DNA from: Mycobacterium sp. E1214
GTDB lineage: Bacteria; Actinomycetota; Actinomycetes; Mycobacteriales; Mycobacteriaceae
Assembly (NCBI RefSeq): GCF_001666755.1
Contig: NZ_LZJC01000048.1
Location: 1 to 64,000 of the forward strand
DNA: 64,000 bases
Direction of reading: 5' to 3'
This document shows positions 28,597 to 37,118 of the stretch, piece by piece (position 1 is the stretch's first letter; the number at the start of each line of letters is the position of its first letter). A model generated the notes under the pieces. That model was given only the letters and a program-made list of their open reading frames with translations, was not told the origin of the DNA and searched no databases. The translations under genes were made by a program, and so were the position numbers.

Positions 28597-29511
28597 TCAG
28601 ATCAACGGGCGCCCCGCCCGGATCCTGCGGTCGACGTCCCACAGCAAGACGTTGAACGGGAAGTGGCGGACGAACCGCGGCAGGCGCCGGTTCACCGCGG
28701 CCAGCACCGCGATGATCCGGTCAAAGCGTCGTTGCCGGGTCGCATCCCACGGCAGGCGCATCTCCTCGCGAAACCGCGCGGGCAAGAAGCCGGTGGTGAT
28801 CAGCAGCGCGAGGCCCTCGGTCACACGTTGGACGGGGCCAGGCAACCGCAGGCCCCGGATGCGGTTCGCCGCAATGGGATACAGATACTCGCGCACGGCG
28901 TCGTCGACGTGCACCGTTGCCAGCGACTCCCGCCAGTACCGGTCGAACGCCTCCCGGTCCGGCGGCCACATGTGCTCGGGCACCTGCAACGTGGTGGCCA
29001 GCGCCATGCCCTCGCGATAGTGGCGGTCGGCGTCCGCACCTTCGAGTTCACCGATGAACATCCGGTAGATGTCGACGCCGCCCTTGTACAAGCAGGCGCC
29101 CACCCACAATTGCAGGCCGGGGTCGAAGGCGTTGTACCTCACCGGGCTGTCGGGTGTCGAGTAGACCTGCGCGTGCGCCCGGTTCACCGCACGACGGAAG
29201 GCGGCCTTCTGGGCATCGCTACCGTTGGTCGCCACCGCGAGATAGGTGAAGGTGGTGCGAGCCCGTTTGATCGGGTGCAGGTCGACGCGACCGCTTTCCA
29301 CGCGGCTCTCCATGACGCCGTATCCGACGCCGGGCTGCGCCAGCTGCATGATCACGTTCGCCGGTCCGGCGAGCAAGGCGATGCCCATCAGGCCCTCGTC
29401 GATGCCTAACGCGCGGCGGCCGCGGCCGGTGCGGCGCGGCGGCCGGGGCGGGTCGGCAATGGGGCGTTCGACGTGCCGCATCGGTGGGTCGACCGGCTGT
29501 CGGATTGCCAT
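28597..29511 (-). CDS. DUF2236 (MpaB-like) oxygenase family protein (Rv0276-like)
   Basis: 304 aa protein of the DUF2236 family, haem-dependent oxygenase-like proteins related to latex-clearing protein and MpaB. Recognisable stretches are MGIALLAGPANVIMQLAQPGVGYGV, a histidine in DLHPIKRARTTFTYLA, and YNAFDPGLQLWVGACL. It is divergent from a TetR gene 88 bp away, the same pairing as Rv0275c-Rv0276, and is probably its target. Substrate unknown. Confidence 0.85.
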   Translation of the reverse strand: MAIRQPVDPPMRHVERPIADPPRPPRRTGRGRRALGIDEGLMGIALLAGPANVIMQLAQPGVGYGVMESRVESGRVDLHPIKRARTTFTYLAVATNGSDAQKAAFRRAVNRAHAQVYSTPDSPVRYNAFDPGLQLWVGACLYKGGVDIYRMFIGELEGADADRHYREGMALATTLQVPEHMWPPDREAFDRYWRESLATVHVDDAVREYLYPIAANRIRGLRLPGPVQRVTEGLALLITTGFLPARFREEMRLPWDATRQRRFDRIIAVLAAVNRRLPRFVRHFPFNVLLWDVDRRIRAGRPLI

Positions 29512-29599
29512 GATCGGGTCCTTCCCCGCAGCCCGCTAATGTGCGAACGCTCGTTTCCTGATAGTGTCGCGGTGCACGCGTGGTGTCAAGATGGTTGGT

Positions 29600-30265
29600 A
29601 TGAGCGAGACGCCCAGCGCGCGGCCCTATCGCGGGGTCGAGGCCACCGAACGGCTGGCCGCTCGGCGCAACCGGCTCCTCGCCGCCGGGCTGGATCTTCT
29701 CGGGGCGGACCAGCAAAGCATGGCGGCGGTCACCGTCCGCGGCGTGTGCCGCAAGGCGGGACTCGCCGCGCGCTACTTCTACGAAAGCTTCGCCGACAAG
29801 GACCAGTTTGTCGCTGCCGTCTTCGACTGGGTCGCCGCGGAACTGGCGGCCACCACCCAGGCGGCGGTGGCCGCCGTACCGCCGCACGAACAGACCCGCG
29901 CGGGCATGGCCAACATCGTGCGGACCATCGCCGACGATGCCCGCCTCGGCCGGCTGCTGTTCAGCACCCAACTCGCCGATCCCGTGGTGGTGCGCAAGCG
30001 CGCCGAATCGCGGGCCCTGTTCGCGATGCTGTCCGGGCAACACGTGGGTAACGCATTGCGGATGCCGGCGAACGACCGGATCAAGGCCGCGGCGCATTTC
30101 GTGGTCGGCGGCGTCGGGCAGACCATCAGCGCCTGGCTGGCCGGTTTCGTCCGGCTGGAACCCGAGCAGCTCGTCGACCAACTGGCGGCGTTGATCGACG
30201 AACTCGCCGAGCCCGACCTCTACCGGATCACCGACACCGCGGTCGACGCCACGGTCCGCGACTGA
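29600..30265 (+). CDS. TetR family transcriptional regulator (Rv0275c-like)
   Basis: 221 aa. The N-terminal helix-turn-helix covers about residues 22-65 (AAVTVRGVCRKAGLAARYFYESFADKDQFV). The C-terminal ligand domain ends in LIDELAEPDLYRI. The ATG at 29600 (MSETPSARPYRG) is chosen; in-frame starts exist at 29591 and further up. The divergent DUF2236 gene is the likely target; the gap holds a short imperfect palindrome around GAACGCTCGTTTC (29547-29559) that could be its operator. It converges on the acyltransferase gene with stops directly abutting. Confidence 0.85.
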   Translation: MSETPSARPYRGVEATERLAARRNRLLAAGLDLLGADQQSMAAVTVRGVCRKAGLAARYFYESFADKDQFVAAVFDWVAAELAATTQAAVAAVPPHEQTRAGMANIVRTIADDARLGRLLFSTQLADPVVVRKRAESRALFAMLSGQHVGNALRMPANDRIKAAAHFVVGGVGQTISAWLAGFVRLEPEQLVDQLAALIDELAEPDLYRITDTAVDATVRD

Positions 30266-31624
30266 CTACCCGCCCACGCTCACACGCGGTGGGCTCCAGT
30301 CGCTGGTCGCCGCCAGCGAAAAGTCGCTCAGAGTACTCGAAAGCGCTTCTCGCAGTGCTTCGTTGGAGTTATGGCAGCCCAACTCGTAGGCGAGGGCCGA
30401 GACGAACACCCGCCCGTTCAGCCGCCCGGACAACAACGCCAGTGCCCCGTTGGTGCAATGCATCGTGCCTGCGGTGACGCCCGGGTAGACGGACTTGATC
30501 GCGAAGCAGTCGGCCTCGGTCCCGTCCGGCCGGTTCACCTGCGGGGCAATCACGCCGAGGTTCGACGACACGACGGTGGTGGCGCTGCCGGTGATCACGC
30601 TGATCAACCGCCGAAAGACCCATTTCGGTATCAACGGGACCAACGGCAGCAGCTCCCAGCGCTGGTCGGGCGCGTCGTTGTGGGCGATCAACGCCGCCTT
30701 GATCGCGGCGCGGATCGGGCGCAGGTCCCGCGGCGCCGGAACGGGGTCCACGACGACGTCGACATTGATGACCGCGTTGGCGCGGGTGTCCCCGGGCGTG
30801 CGCTCGTTGAGCGGCATGCCGACCGTGACGGAGCCGTCCGCCGCCACCCGCCCCACGCGGTGGGCCAGCTGCGCCGCCAGCCCCGCCAGCAGCGCGTTGC
30901 TGGTTCCGCCGAGCGCGTTCGCGCGGGCGTCCCACTGGTCGGCGTCGATGAAGACGGTGGCCATCGGCAGCGCGATGGGTCGATCCGGGTCGACGGGCGG
31001 GGCGGGTCGAGCGCGTGCCGGGGCGACCGGTGCGGCGCCGACACGGCTCGCGCGCGCCTGCCGCACGGCCGCCAGCACGGCCCGGCCGACGCCGGGCACG
31101 TCGCTCGCGGCCTGGCGTGCGTCCTCGCGCAGCGCGGTGGAACGCGTCCGCCGCGCGGCGGCGGGCCAGGCGACCGGCTGCTCGATGCCGCCGGCCGCAT
31201 CGGCCAGGGCTTCGCACAACCCGACACCGTCGGTGAGGCAGTGAGTGACAACCAGGCTCACCGCTCCGCCGCCCTCGGTGAACGGCAGCACCGCGAGGTG
31301 CCAGCCGGGCCCGCGTTCGGCGTCCGGCTGATGGCCGCCCTGCTCGCGGCACCACGCCTCGAACGCATCGCGGGGGCGGGGCGCCGCGATGACCAGCTCG
31401 GGTTCGTCGCGGGGCGCGACCCAGCGGTGCCGGCCGAATGGCAACGGGGAGCGCTCGATGCGCCGCGACAGCCGCCCTCGCCGCAGCAGGCGATGGAACG
31501 TGCGGACGCCGTCGAGATCGACATCGCGGTCGTAAACCCAGATGCACTGCAGCAGGCTGGTGGCGCCGGTCGCCCGCTCGCCGAGGAACAGCGTTTGGTC
31601 GGCCAAGTCCAGGACGTTGCTCAT
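30266..31624 (-). CDS. Condensation/WS-DGAT-type acyltransferase
   Basis: 452 aa. His128-x-x-x-Asp132-Gly (THCLTDG) fits the HxxxDG active site of condensation, PapA and wax-ester synthase/DGAT families; the SVTVGMPLNERTPGD and VVSSNLGVIAPQVNRPDG stretches resemble the C-terminal half of these enzymes. The family cannot be narrowed further by eye. The ATG at 31624 (MSNVLDLADQTLFLGE) follows a CAAGGAG site; a longer upstream frame overlaps PapA and is rejected. It lies 50 bp downstream of the PapA-like gene in the same direction, so both may build one acylated lipid. Confidence 0.8.
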   Translation of the reverse strand: MSNVLDLADQTLFLGERATGATSLLQCIWVYDRDVDLDGVRTFHRLLRRGRLSRRIERSPLPFGRHRWVAPRDEPELVIAAPRPRDAFEAWCREQGGHQPDAERGPGWHLAVLPFTEGGGAVSLVVTHCLTDGVGLCEALADAAGGIEQPVAWPAAARRTRSTALREDARQAASDVPGVGRAVLAAVRQARASRVGAAPVAPARARPAPPVDPDRPIALPMATVFIDADQWDARANALGGTSNALLAGLAAQLAHRVGRVAADGSVTVGMPLNERTPGDTRANAVINVDVVVDPVPAPRDLRPIRAAIKAALIAHNDAPDQRWELLPLVPLIPKWVFRRLISVITGSATTVVSSNLGVIAPQVNRPDGTEADCFAIKSVYPGVTAGTMHCTNGALALLSGRLNGRVFVSALAYELGCHNSNEALREALSSTLSDFSLAATSDWSPPRVSVGG

Positions 31625-31674
31625 CGTCGACGGCTCCTTGCTGGGGCGCGCGCCCGCACCCGATCGTGATCTAC

Positions 31675-33093
31675 CTAGGCCGCGACCACGTCGGGCTGGT
31701 CGGGGGTGGTTTCGATGACGCGCGCGAATTCCTGGCGCAACGTCGCGATGTAGCGATGCACCGACTCGCGCGCGACGTCGTTGTCGGGGAACGAAATCGT
31801 CACGGTGGTCCGCTCGACGTGCCGGTTGATCCACATGTTGATCCCGCCGGCGGACAGGCTGTCGCCGTAGGTGCCGAAGTTCATCTCGGCCCACAGGCCG
31901 ACCAGGGGAATCTTGCGGAAGTCGAGGAACGACACCATCATCGGCAGCTGCGAGGGCAGCGTGATGCCGAGTTCGTCGGGGGTCGCCAACTCCAGGACCC
32001 GTTCGACCGGTACGGCCGCGAGGTCCTTGGCGGCGTCGAAGGACTTCTGGGCCGCCCGCGCCGCCTCGGGGAACGAGTCGCCTCCGGTCGGCACGGTGAC
32101 CGGGATGAGGCTGGCGAACCATCCCACCGTCATGGAGTCGATGCCCGGTGAGCGGGTGTCCTTGGCTGTAAACCCGAAAAATGTTTCCTTGCCGGTCAAT
32201 TGGTGTTCAGCCAGCGCCGTGCAGGCCAGCACCCCGCCGATGAACCGGGCGCCCGCCGCGACGCAGGCCGCGTCGAACGACTCGGTGCCCGCCGCGTCGA
32301 GCAGTTCGACCGTCACCAGGTCCCCCTTGCAGCTGGCCCACGTGTCGCCCAGGGGCAGCGGGAAGCTCGGCCAGTCCCCCTCGGTCTCGCGGGCGAACTC
32401 GATCCAGTCCTTGATCTCCGGGGAGGACAGGGTCAGGCTGGCCGCGTTTCCGCGCTGGCGGGCGGTGTAATCGCGGTAGCTCCTGACCTCCGGCAGCGTG
32501 GTCGGGCGCCGACCATGCGCCCCCAGCGCCAGCTCCTGGTAGGCGAGTTGGATGTCGAGGAAGATGAGCGCGGCGGAGAGGCCGTCGATGTGCAGGTGGT
32601 CGACGCTGGCGTAGAACGTGAAGTGGTCGGCTCCCTGAACGATCCCGTAGGTGAAGCAACCCCACCCGAGCGTTTCGGGGGTGGTGGTCAGGGCGTGCTC
32701 GCGGGCCTGCTCGGGGCTCATGGTCCCGAACGACACCGGAGCGAGCTCGATGACTTCCGGATGGACGGCGTGACGGACGAGCATGCCGTCAATGAATTCA
32801 TACCAGCTGTGATAGGTGTCCTGGCTGCGCACGTGTGCGTTGATCGCCGCGGTCATCGCCGAGAAGCCGCACTCCCCCGGGATGTCCCACGCGACGACCA
32901 TCAGGCGCGGCAGCTGCCTGTTCAACGTCTTGCCGTGAAACGCCGTCCAGAGATGTTGGGTCTGTTGGTAACTCGCAGCCGCATTGCTGCGCGGTGCATT
33001 GCGCGCCGCTTCCTGCGCCTCGGGCGTCACCAGCCACGTGGTCAGCAGACCGTGCGGTGGTTGCCATTCGCTAATGTTTCCGAGTGCGACCAT
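31675..33093 (-). CDS. PapA1-4-like polyketide/trehalose acyltransferase
   Basis: 472 aa, strongly resembling M. tuberculosis PapA1/PapA2/PapA3, which acylate trehalose in sulfolipid or polyacyltrehalose synthesis. Active site His166-x-x-x-Asp170 (DHLHIDG). Shared blocks include AINAHVRSQDTYHSWYEF, PLPLGD, FIGGVLACTALAEHQLTG and the final FPDNDVARESVHRYI. Start ATG at 33093 (MVALGNISEW) corresponds to other PapA starts. There is no adjacent polyketide synthase or MmpL gene, so the acyl donor must come from elsewhere. Confidence 0.85.
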   Translation of the reverse strand: MVALGNISEWQPPHGLLTTWLVTPEAQEAARNAPRSNAAASYQQTQHLWTAFHGKTLNRQLPRLMVVAWDIPGECGFSAMTAAINAHVRSQDTYHSWYEFIDGMLVRHAVHPEVIELAPVSFGTMSPEQAREHALTTTPETLGWGCFTYGIVQGADHFTFYASVDHLHIDGLSAALIFLDIQLAYQELALGAHGRRPTTLPEVRSYRDYTARQRGNAASLTLSSPEIKDWIEFARETEGDWPSFPLPLGDTWASCKGDLVTVELLDAAGTESFDAACVAAGARFIGGVLACTALAEHQLTGKETFFGFTAKDTRSPGIDSMTVGWFASLIPVTVPTGGDSFPEAARAAQKSFDAAKDLAAVPVERVLELATPDELGITLPSQLPMMVSFLDFRKIPLVGLWAEMNFGTYGDSLSAGGINMWINRHVERTTVTISFPDNDVARESVHRYIATLRQEFARVIETTPDQPDVVAA

Positions 33094-33414
33094 TGTCGAG
33101 TCCTTAGATTCCTGATCCGTGGTTCGGTGCGCGCCATGGCGGGGGGAACATTGCGCGGAAAGCTGCTGTCGTGGTTTCGATTCCGTTCGGGCTGGGAATC
33201 TCGTCACGAGCGGCCAGTGGAGAAGTTGATGCTCACCGCGTCCATAGCGCCCCCGATGTCGCTGAGGGGGACGGTAATGGACGCATGTGAAATTCGCGCC
33301 TTTTTAGGAACATTCACATTCCACCGCGAACATCACGGGACCCGCGTACCGTTATTCGGTCGCTCGGTGTCGGCCAGGCGGCGCGGACAGCGCGGTTGCC
33401 TAAGATGAACATCC
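33094..33414. other. Promoter region of papA-like gene with inverted repeat
   Basis: 320 bp without a supported gene. It contains an inverted repeat with arms ATGTGAA (33285-33291) and TTCACAT (33313-33319), 21 bases apart around a TTTTTAGG patch, which could be a regulator site or a promoter element. Base composition is lower in GC from 33290 to 33360 than in the flanks. Confidence 0.5.
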
Positions 33415-33594
33415 ATGGCCCGTCAGGTAAACCGTCGTCGTAGCCCCCTCGGTTCGGAGTACCCCGTTACGGGTCCGCTGTCGTTGCTCGTCGACCGACT
33501 GTTGGCCGCCAGCCGGCACACCGGGCCGCGCCTGTACCGGATCCTGTGGGGCGTGCAGGCGCCGCCCGCGCCCGATGCTCGCGCAGCTGAATGA
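33415..33594 (+). CDS. Small hypothetical protein (59 aa)
   Basis: Short frame MARQVNRRRSPLG to APDARAAE of 59 aa with GC-rich third positions typical of mycobacterial coding sequence and a basic N-terminus. There is no good Shine-Dalgarno and no family I recognise. It is preceded by a lower-GC region that could hold a promoter. Retained as a possible gene only. Confidence 0.4.
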   Translation: MARQVNRRRSPLGSEYPVTGPLSLLVDRLLAASRHTGPRLYRILWGVQAPPAPDARAAE

Positions 33595-33643
33595 CCGACA
33601 TCCGTTGACGTGGTTCGCGTTTCGCGCCGGAGATCCGCCGAAT

Positions 33644-34201
33644 TCAGGGAAAAAGCGGCAGGTGCCACAGCCGCATGCCGGTGCGCAGCATCCACAACCG
33701 CATCATGGTCAGCCGCAGGATGCGCAGCGCGCCCGAGATCAAAAAGAAGGCCAGCGGTAACTCGATGAGCAGCGCGGTGCACAGCGAGAGCCAGAGGTCG
33801 CGCGGGCCGGCCGTCATCAGGTCGAACCACGCGTCACAGATCAGCAGCACCCCCGAGGTGAAAGCGGCGAACAGCACGACTTGGCGGCGCAGATAACCGA
33901 ACACCGCGGTGGCAACCATGAACACCACCAGCAGCATGTCGAAGCCCACCCAGGTGGCCTGCCAATTGTGCGCGACGTAGTTCTCCGGCAGTGTGACGGA
34001 CAAATATCCGAGCCACGGGATCATCGCGACCGACCCGCCGATCATCAGGCTCAACCGGATGCGGCGAAGCCGGGCCAGCAGCGCCGGATCGACCAGGTCA
34101 CCGAGGGGCTGCTCCAGCCGGGAGATGAGGTCTCGCCGCTGCGCGGGCGTCAGGGCCGCGATCTGCGCGTCGGTCAGGATGCCGTCGGTCATCACACTCA
34201 T
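33644..34201 (-). CDS. Conserved membrane protein, unknown function
   Basis: 185 aa. A soluble N-terminal helix region (LTPAQRRDLISRLEQPLGDLVDPALLARL, about 17-46) precedes four hydrophobic helices (about 48-72, 84-104, 108-128, 136-160). The C-terminus RLWMLRTGMRLWHLPLF is basic-aromatic. I do not recognise the family. It shares direction with the VOC gene upstream (24 bp between its start and that stop), so they are probably co-transcribed. The start may be ATG 34201 or 34192. Confidence 0.72.
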   Translation of the reverse strand: MSVMTDGILTDAQIAALTPAQRRDLISRLEQPLGDLVDPALLARLRRIRLSLMIGGSVAMIPWLGYLSVTLPENYVAHNWQATWVGFDMLLVVFMVATAVFGYLRRQVVLFAAFTSGVLLICDAWFDLMTAGPRDLWLSLCTALLIELPLAFFLISGALRILRLTMMRLWMLRTGMRLWHLPLFP

Positions 34202-34225
34202 TGTCCCGCGTCGGCGGGCCGGCGC

Positions 34226-34807
34226 TCAGGAGCTCGCGGTCACCGGCGGGCGACGGTCCGCGGCGGTCCTGGGTACGGCCCGCGCCTCGGTCGGGTCGAA
34301 CTCGGAGACCCAGCAGGCGAATTCGAGGGTGATGCCGTCGGGATCGAAGAAGTAGAACGAGCGCACGTACACCCCGGGGTGCAGCGTCTTGGACACCTGC
34401 CATTCGCTCGTGTCGTGATTGAGAACCGGGCCGACCCGGACCCCCTTGTCTTTGAGGCGCTGGCGGTAGGCGTCGAACTTCTCGGCCGGGACGTGAAACG
34501 CCAAGTGATTCATGGTGCTCACCGCGCTGGTGATCTCGCCGATGCCCGGTATCGCGGCCGGTGAGGAGATTCCGGGGACCCGGTCCGGCGCGTCGGCGAA
34601 CCAGAAGAAGGCGACGCAGTCACCGTTACCCGCGTCGAAGAAGAAGTGCTGCCCCTGGCCGCCGGGCAGGTCGAGCGACTTGATCAGCGGCATACCGAGG
34701 ACGTTGCTGTAGAAGTCGACGGTGCGGGCCATGTCCGAACACACCAGGGCGACGTGATTGATCCCGCCGAGTTCGAATTCCGTGTTCGTGTAATGCGGCT
34801 TGATCAT
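34226..34807 (-). CDS. VOC (glyoxalase/extradiol dioxygenase) superfamily protein (Rv0274-like)
   Basis: 193 aa, the length of Rv0274. Two beta-alpha-beta-beta-beta modules are visible: GGINHVALVCSDMARTVDFYSNVLGM and MNHLAFHVPAEKFDAYRQRL, with a late FYFFDPDGITLEFACW strand carrying the Glu metal ligand. Candidate metal ligands are the His of NHVAL, the His of NHLAF and this Glu. The exact reaction is unknown. ATG 34807 follows a GGGGAGGAG site. Divergent from the alpha/beta hydrolase, as Rv0274 is from Rv0272c-0273c. Confidence 0.86.
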   Translation of the reverse strand: MIKPHYTNTEFELGGINHVALVCSDMARTVDFYSNVLGMPLIKSLDLPGGQGQHFFFDAGNGDCVAFFWFADAPDRVPGISSPAAIPGIGEITSAVSTMNHLAFHVPAEKFDAYRQRLKDKGVRVGPVLNHDTSEWQVSKTLHPGVYVRSFYFFDPDGITLEFACWVSEFDPTEARAVPRTAADRRPPVTASS

Positions 34808-34975
34808 CGTGCGTCTCCTCCCCGGCACCGGGCCCGGCGAGCCTGGCCAAGACCTGAATGTGAATTTAACATCATCAGTCTTGGCCCCGGCCAGCCCCGG
34901 TGCGCCCGACGCCGGGGCCCGGGGTCGCGCCGGCGGTTGCCGCCGGGCCGCCCGCCGCAAAGGAGGACCGCGCCA

Positions 34976-36121
34976 GTGACTCGTCGCAGCGGTGCCGCCG
35001 GGGTCGTCCGCGAGTTCGTCGGGTTACCGTCGCCGACCGCCGGGCGCGCCGGGGCGGGCGGTCACCCGTGCCAGGGGCTGTACCACCGCGGGGTGGGACG
35101 CAAGCCCAAGGTTGCCGTCATCGCCACGCATTACCAAATCGACTTTTCCGAGCACTATCTCGCCGACTACCTGGCCACCCGCGGCGTCGGGTTCCTCGGC
35201 TGGAACACCCGGTTCCGCGGCTTCGAAACAAGCTTCTTGCTGGACCACGCATTGGTGGACATCGGGGTGGGGGTACGGTGGCTGCGCGAGGTTCAAAAGG
35301 TGGATGCCATTGTGCTGCTGGGAAATTCGGGCGGGGGTTCGCTGATGGCCGCCTACCAGGCGCAGGCGGTGGCCCCGAACGTCACGCCGTTGGACGGCAT
35401 GCGCCCGGCGGCCGGGGTGACCGAGCTGCCGCCCGCCGACGGTTACGTCGCCACCGCCGCCCACCTCGGACGCCCGGATGTGCTCACGGCCTGGATGGAC
35501 GCGGCCGTCACCGACGAGCGGGACCCGGTGGCCACCGACGACGGCCTCGACCTGTTCAACCAGTGCAACGGGCCGCCCTACTCCCCGGAGTTCCTGGCGA
35601 ACTACCGCCGAGGCCAGGTGGCACGCAACCACGCCATCACCGACTGGGCCGAGAAGGAGCTGAAAAGGGTTCGGACGGCGGGCTTTTCGGATCGCCCGTT
35701 TTCTGTCATGCGCACCTGGGCCGACCCCCGCATGGTCGATCCCAGCATCGAACCGACCAAGCGGGCGCCGAACACCTGCTATGCGGGGGTTCCGGCCAAG
35801 GCCAACCGCTCGGCGCACGGCATCGCCGCCGCCTGCACGCTGCGCAACTGGTTGGGCATGTGGAGCCTGCGGGTCGCGCAGACACGGGCCGAACCCCACC
35901 TGGCCCGCATCGACTGTCCGGCCCTGGTGATCAACGCCGACGCCGACACCGGCGTCTTCCCGTCGGACGCACGCCGCCTGTACTCCGCGCTCGCCGGTGC
36001 CGACAAGACGCAGGTGTCGATCGACACCGACCATTACTTCACCACGCCGGGCGCTCGCAGCGAGCAGGCCGACATCATTGCAGGATGGATCAGCAAGCGG
36101 TGGCTTCGAAACAATCCTTGA
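34976..36121 (+). CDS. Alpha/beta hydrolase (Rv0272c-like)
   Basis: 381 aa. Nucleophile elbow LGNSGGGSL with Ser118; likely late catalytic Asp and His near NADADTGVFPSDA and DTDHYFTTPG. No signal peptide. The GTG at 34976 follows a clear AAAGGAGGA site at 34959; the much longer frame upstream is antisense to the VOC gene. The end overlaps the 2-hydroxyacid dehydrogenase, and fadE6 follows, so the three look like one catabolic operon. Substrate unknown. Confidence 0.85.
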   Translation: MTRRSGAAGVVREFVGLPSPTAGRAGAGGHPCQGLYHRGVGRKPKVAVIATHYQIDFSEHYLADYLATRGVGFLGWNTRFRGFETSFLLDHALVDIGVGVRWLREVQKVDAIVLLGNSGGGSLMAAYQAQAVAPNVTPLDGMRPAAGVTELPPADGYVATAAHLGRPDVLTAWMDAAVTDERDPVATDDGLDLFNQCNGPPYSPEFLANYRRGQVARNHAITDWAEKELKRVRTAGFSDRPFSVMRTWADPRMVDPSIEPTKRAPNTCYAGVPAKANRSAHGIAAACTLRNWLGMWSLRVAQTRAEPHLARIDCPALVINADADTGVFPSDARRLYSALAGADKTQVSIDTDHYFTTPGARSEQADIIAGWISKRWLRNNP

Positions 36122-37068
36122 GAGTCCTCGCCCACTTCGTCCCCGGTGCCAAAGTGCTGGATTTCCTTGCCGGAGAACGGGAGTGGCTGGACATCCGGTG
36201 GTGCCCGGAAGACGCGCAAGAGCTGTTCGACGCGGAGTTGCCCGAGGCGGAGGTCATTTGGCACGTCTTGCGTCCGCTGTCCGGCGCCGACCTGCGCCGC
36301 GGAAACCGCCTGCGGCTGGTGCACAAGCTGGGCGCGGGGGTGAACACGATCGACGTGGCGACCGCCACGGAGTTGGGCATCTCCGTCGCCAACATGCCGG
36401 GCGCGAACGCCCCCTCGGTGGCCGAGGGCACCGTGCTGCTGATGCTGGCGGCGCTGCGCAGGCTGCCGGCGCTGGACGCCGCCATCCGCCGGGGCGACGG
36501 CTGGCCGACGGACCCGCAACTCGGCGAGACCGTGCGTGACGTCGGCGGCTGCACCGTCGGATTGATCGGTTACGGCAACATCGCCAAACGGGTCGGCGAC
36601 ATCGTCGCCGCGATGGGCGCCACTGTGCTGCACACCAGCACCCGCGATGACGGGCGGCCCGGTTGGCGGCGGTTGCCCGACCTGTTGGCGACCAGCGACA
36701 TCGTGTCGCTGCACCTGCCGTTGACCGACCGGACCCGGCACCTGCTCGATCGGGATGCACTGGCAGGCATGAAGCCAAACGCGGTGCTGGTCAACACGTC
36801 TCGAGGGGCCGTCATCGACGAGGCGGCCCTTGTGGAGGCACTGCGGAACGGCCGGCTGGCGGCCGCGGGCCTCGACGTCTTCGAGGTCGAACCGGTGGCA
36901 CCCGACAACCCCCTGCTCGCCCTGCCGAACGTCGTGCTCAGCCCGCACGTCACGTGGTACACCGCCGACACCATGCGGCGCTACCTCACCGAGGCGGTCG
37001 CCAATTGCCGGCGCCTGCACGACGGGGAGCCGCTGGCCCATGTCGTCAATCAACCGACCGGTTGTTAG
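36085..37068 (+). CDS. D-isomer-specific 2-hydroxyacid dehydrogenase
   Basis: NAD(P)-dependent oxidoreductase of 327 aa. The Rossmann motif is GLIGYGNIAKRV (Gly162, Gly164); catalytic residues are Arg240 (NTSRGAVID), Glu269 (DVFEVEP) and His288 (LSPHVTW). The N-terminal substrate domain contains KLGAGVNTIDV. The ATG at 36085 overlaps the hydrolase by 37 bases; a TTG at 36118 would give a four-base overlap (TTGA) and is an alternative. Not found between Rv0272c and Rv0271c in M. tuberculosis as I recall, so it is an insertion or a retained ancestral gene. Confidence 0.86.
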   Translation: MDQQAVASKQSLRVLAHFVPGAKVLDFLAGEREWLDIRWCPEDAQELFDAELPEAEVIWHVLRPLSGADLRRGNRLRLVHKLGAGVNTIDVATATELGISVANMPGANAPSVAEGTVLLMLAALRRLPALDAAIRRGDGWPTDPQLGETVRDVGGCTVGLIGYGNIAKRVGDIVAAMGATVLHTSTRDDGRPGWRRLPDLLATSDIVSLHLPLTDRTRHLLDRDALAGMKPNAVLVNTSRGAVIDEAALVEALRNGRLAAAGLDVFEVEPVAPDNPLLALPNVVLSPHVTWYTADTMRRYLTEAVANCRRLHDGEPLAHVVNQPTGC

Positions 37069-37118
37069 CTTGGAAGGTGCTGGCCGTAACGGCGTCCGCA
37101 CGCAATGGAAGGCGACCA

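Noticed and set aside
33285..33319. CRP-like site before the papA-like gene
   Set aside because: Arms ATGTGAA/TTCACAT are 21 bases apart; the TGTGA-N6-TCACA spacing is not met, so only an inverted repeat is reported.
34646..34975. N-terminal extension of the alpha/beta hydrolase
   Set aside because: It runs antisense through the VOC gene; a strong ribosome site and GTG at 34976 mark the real start.
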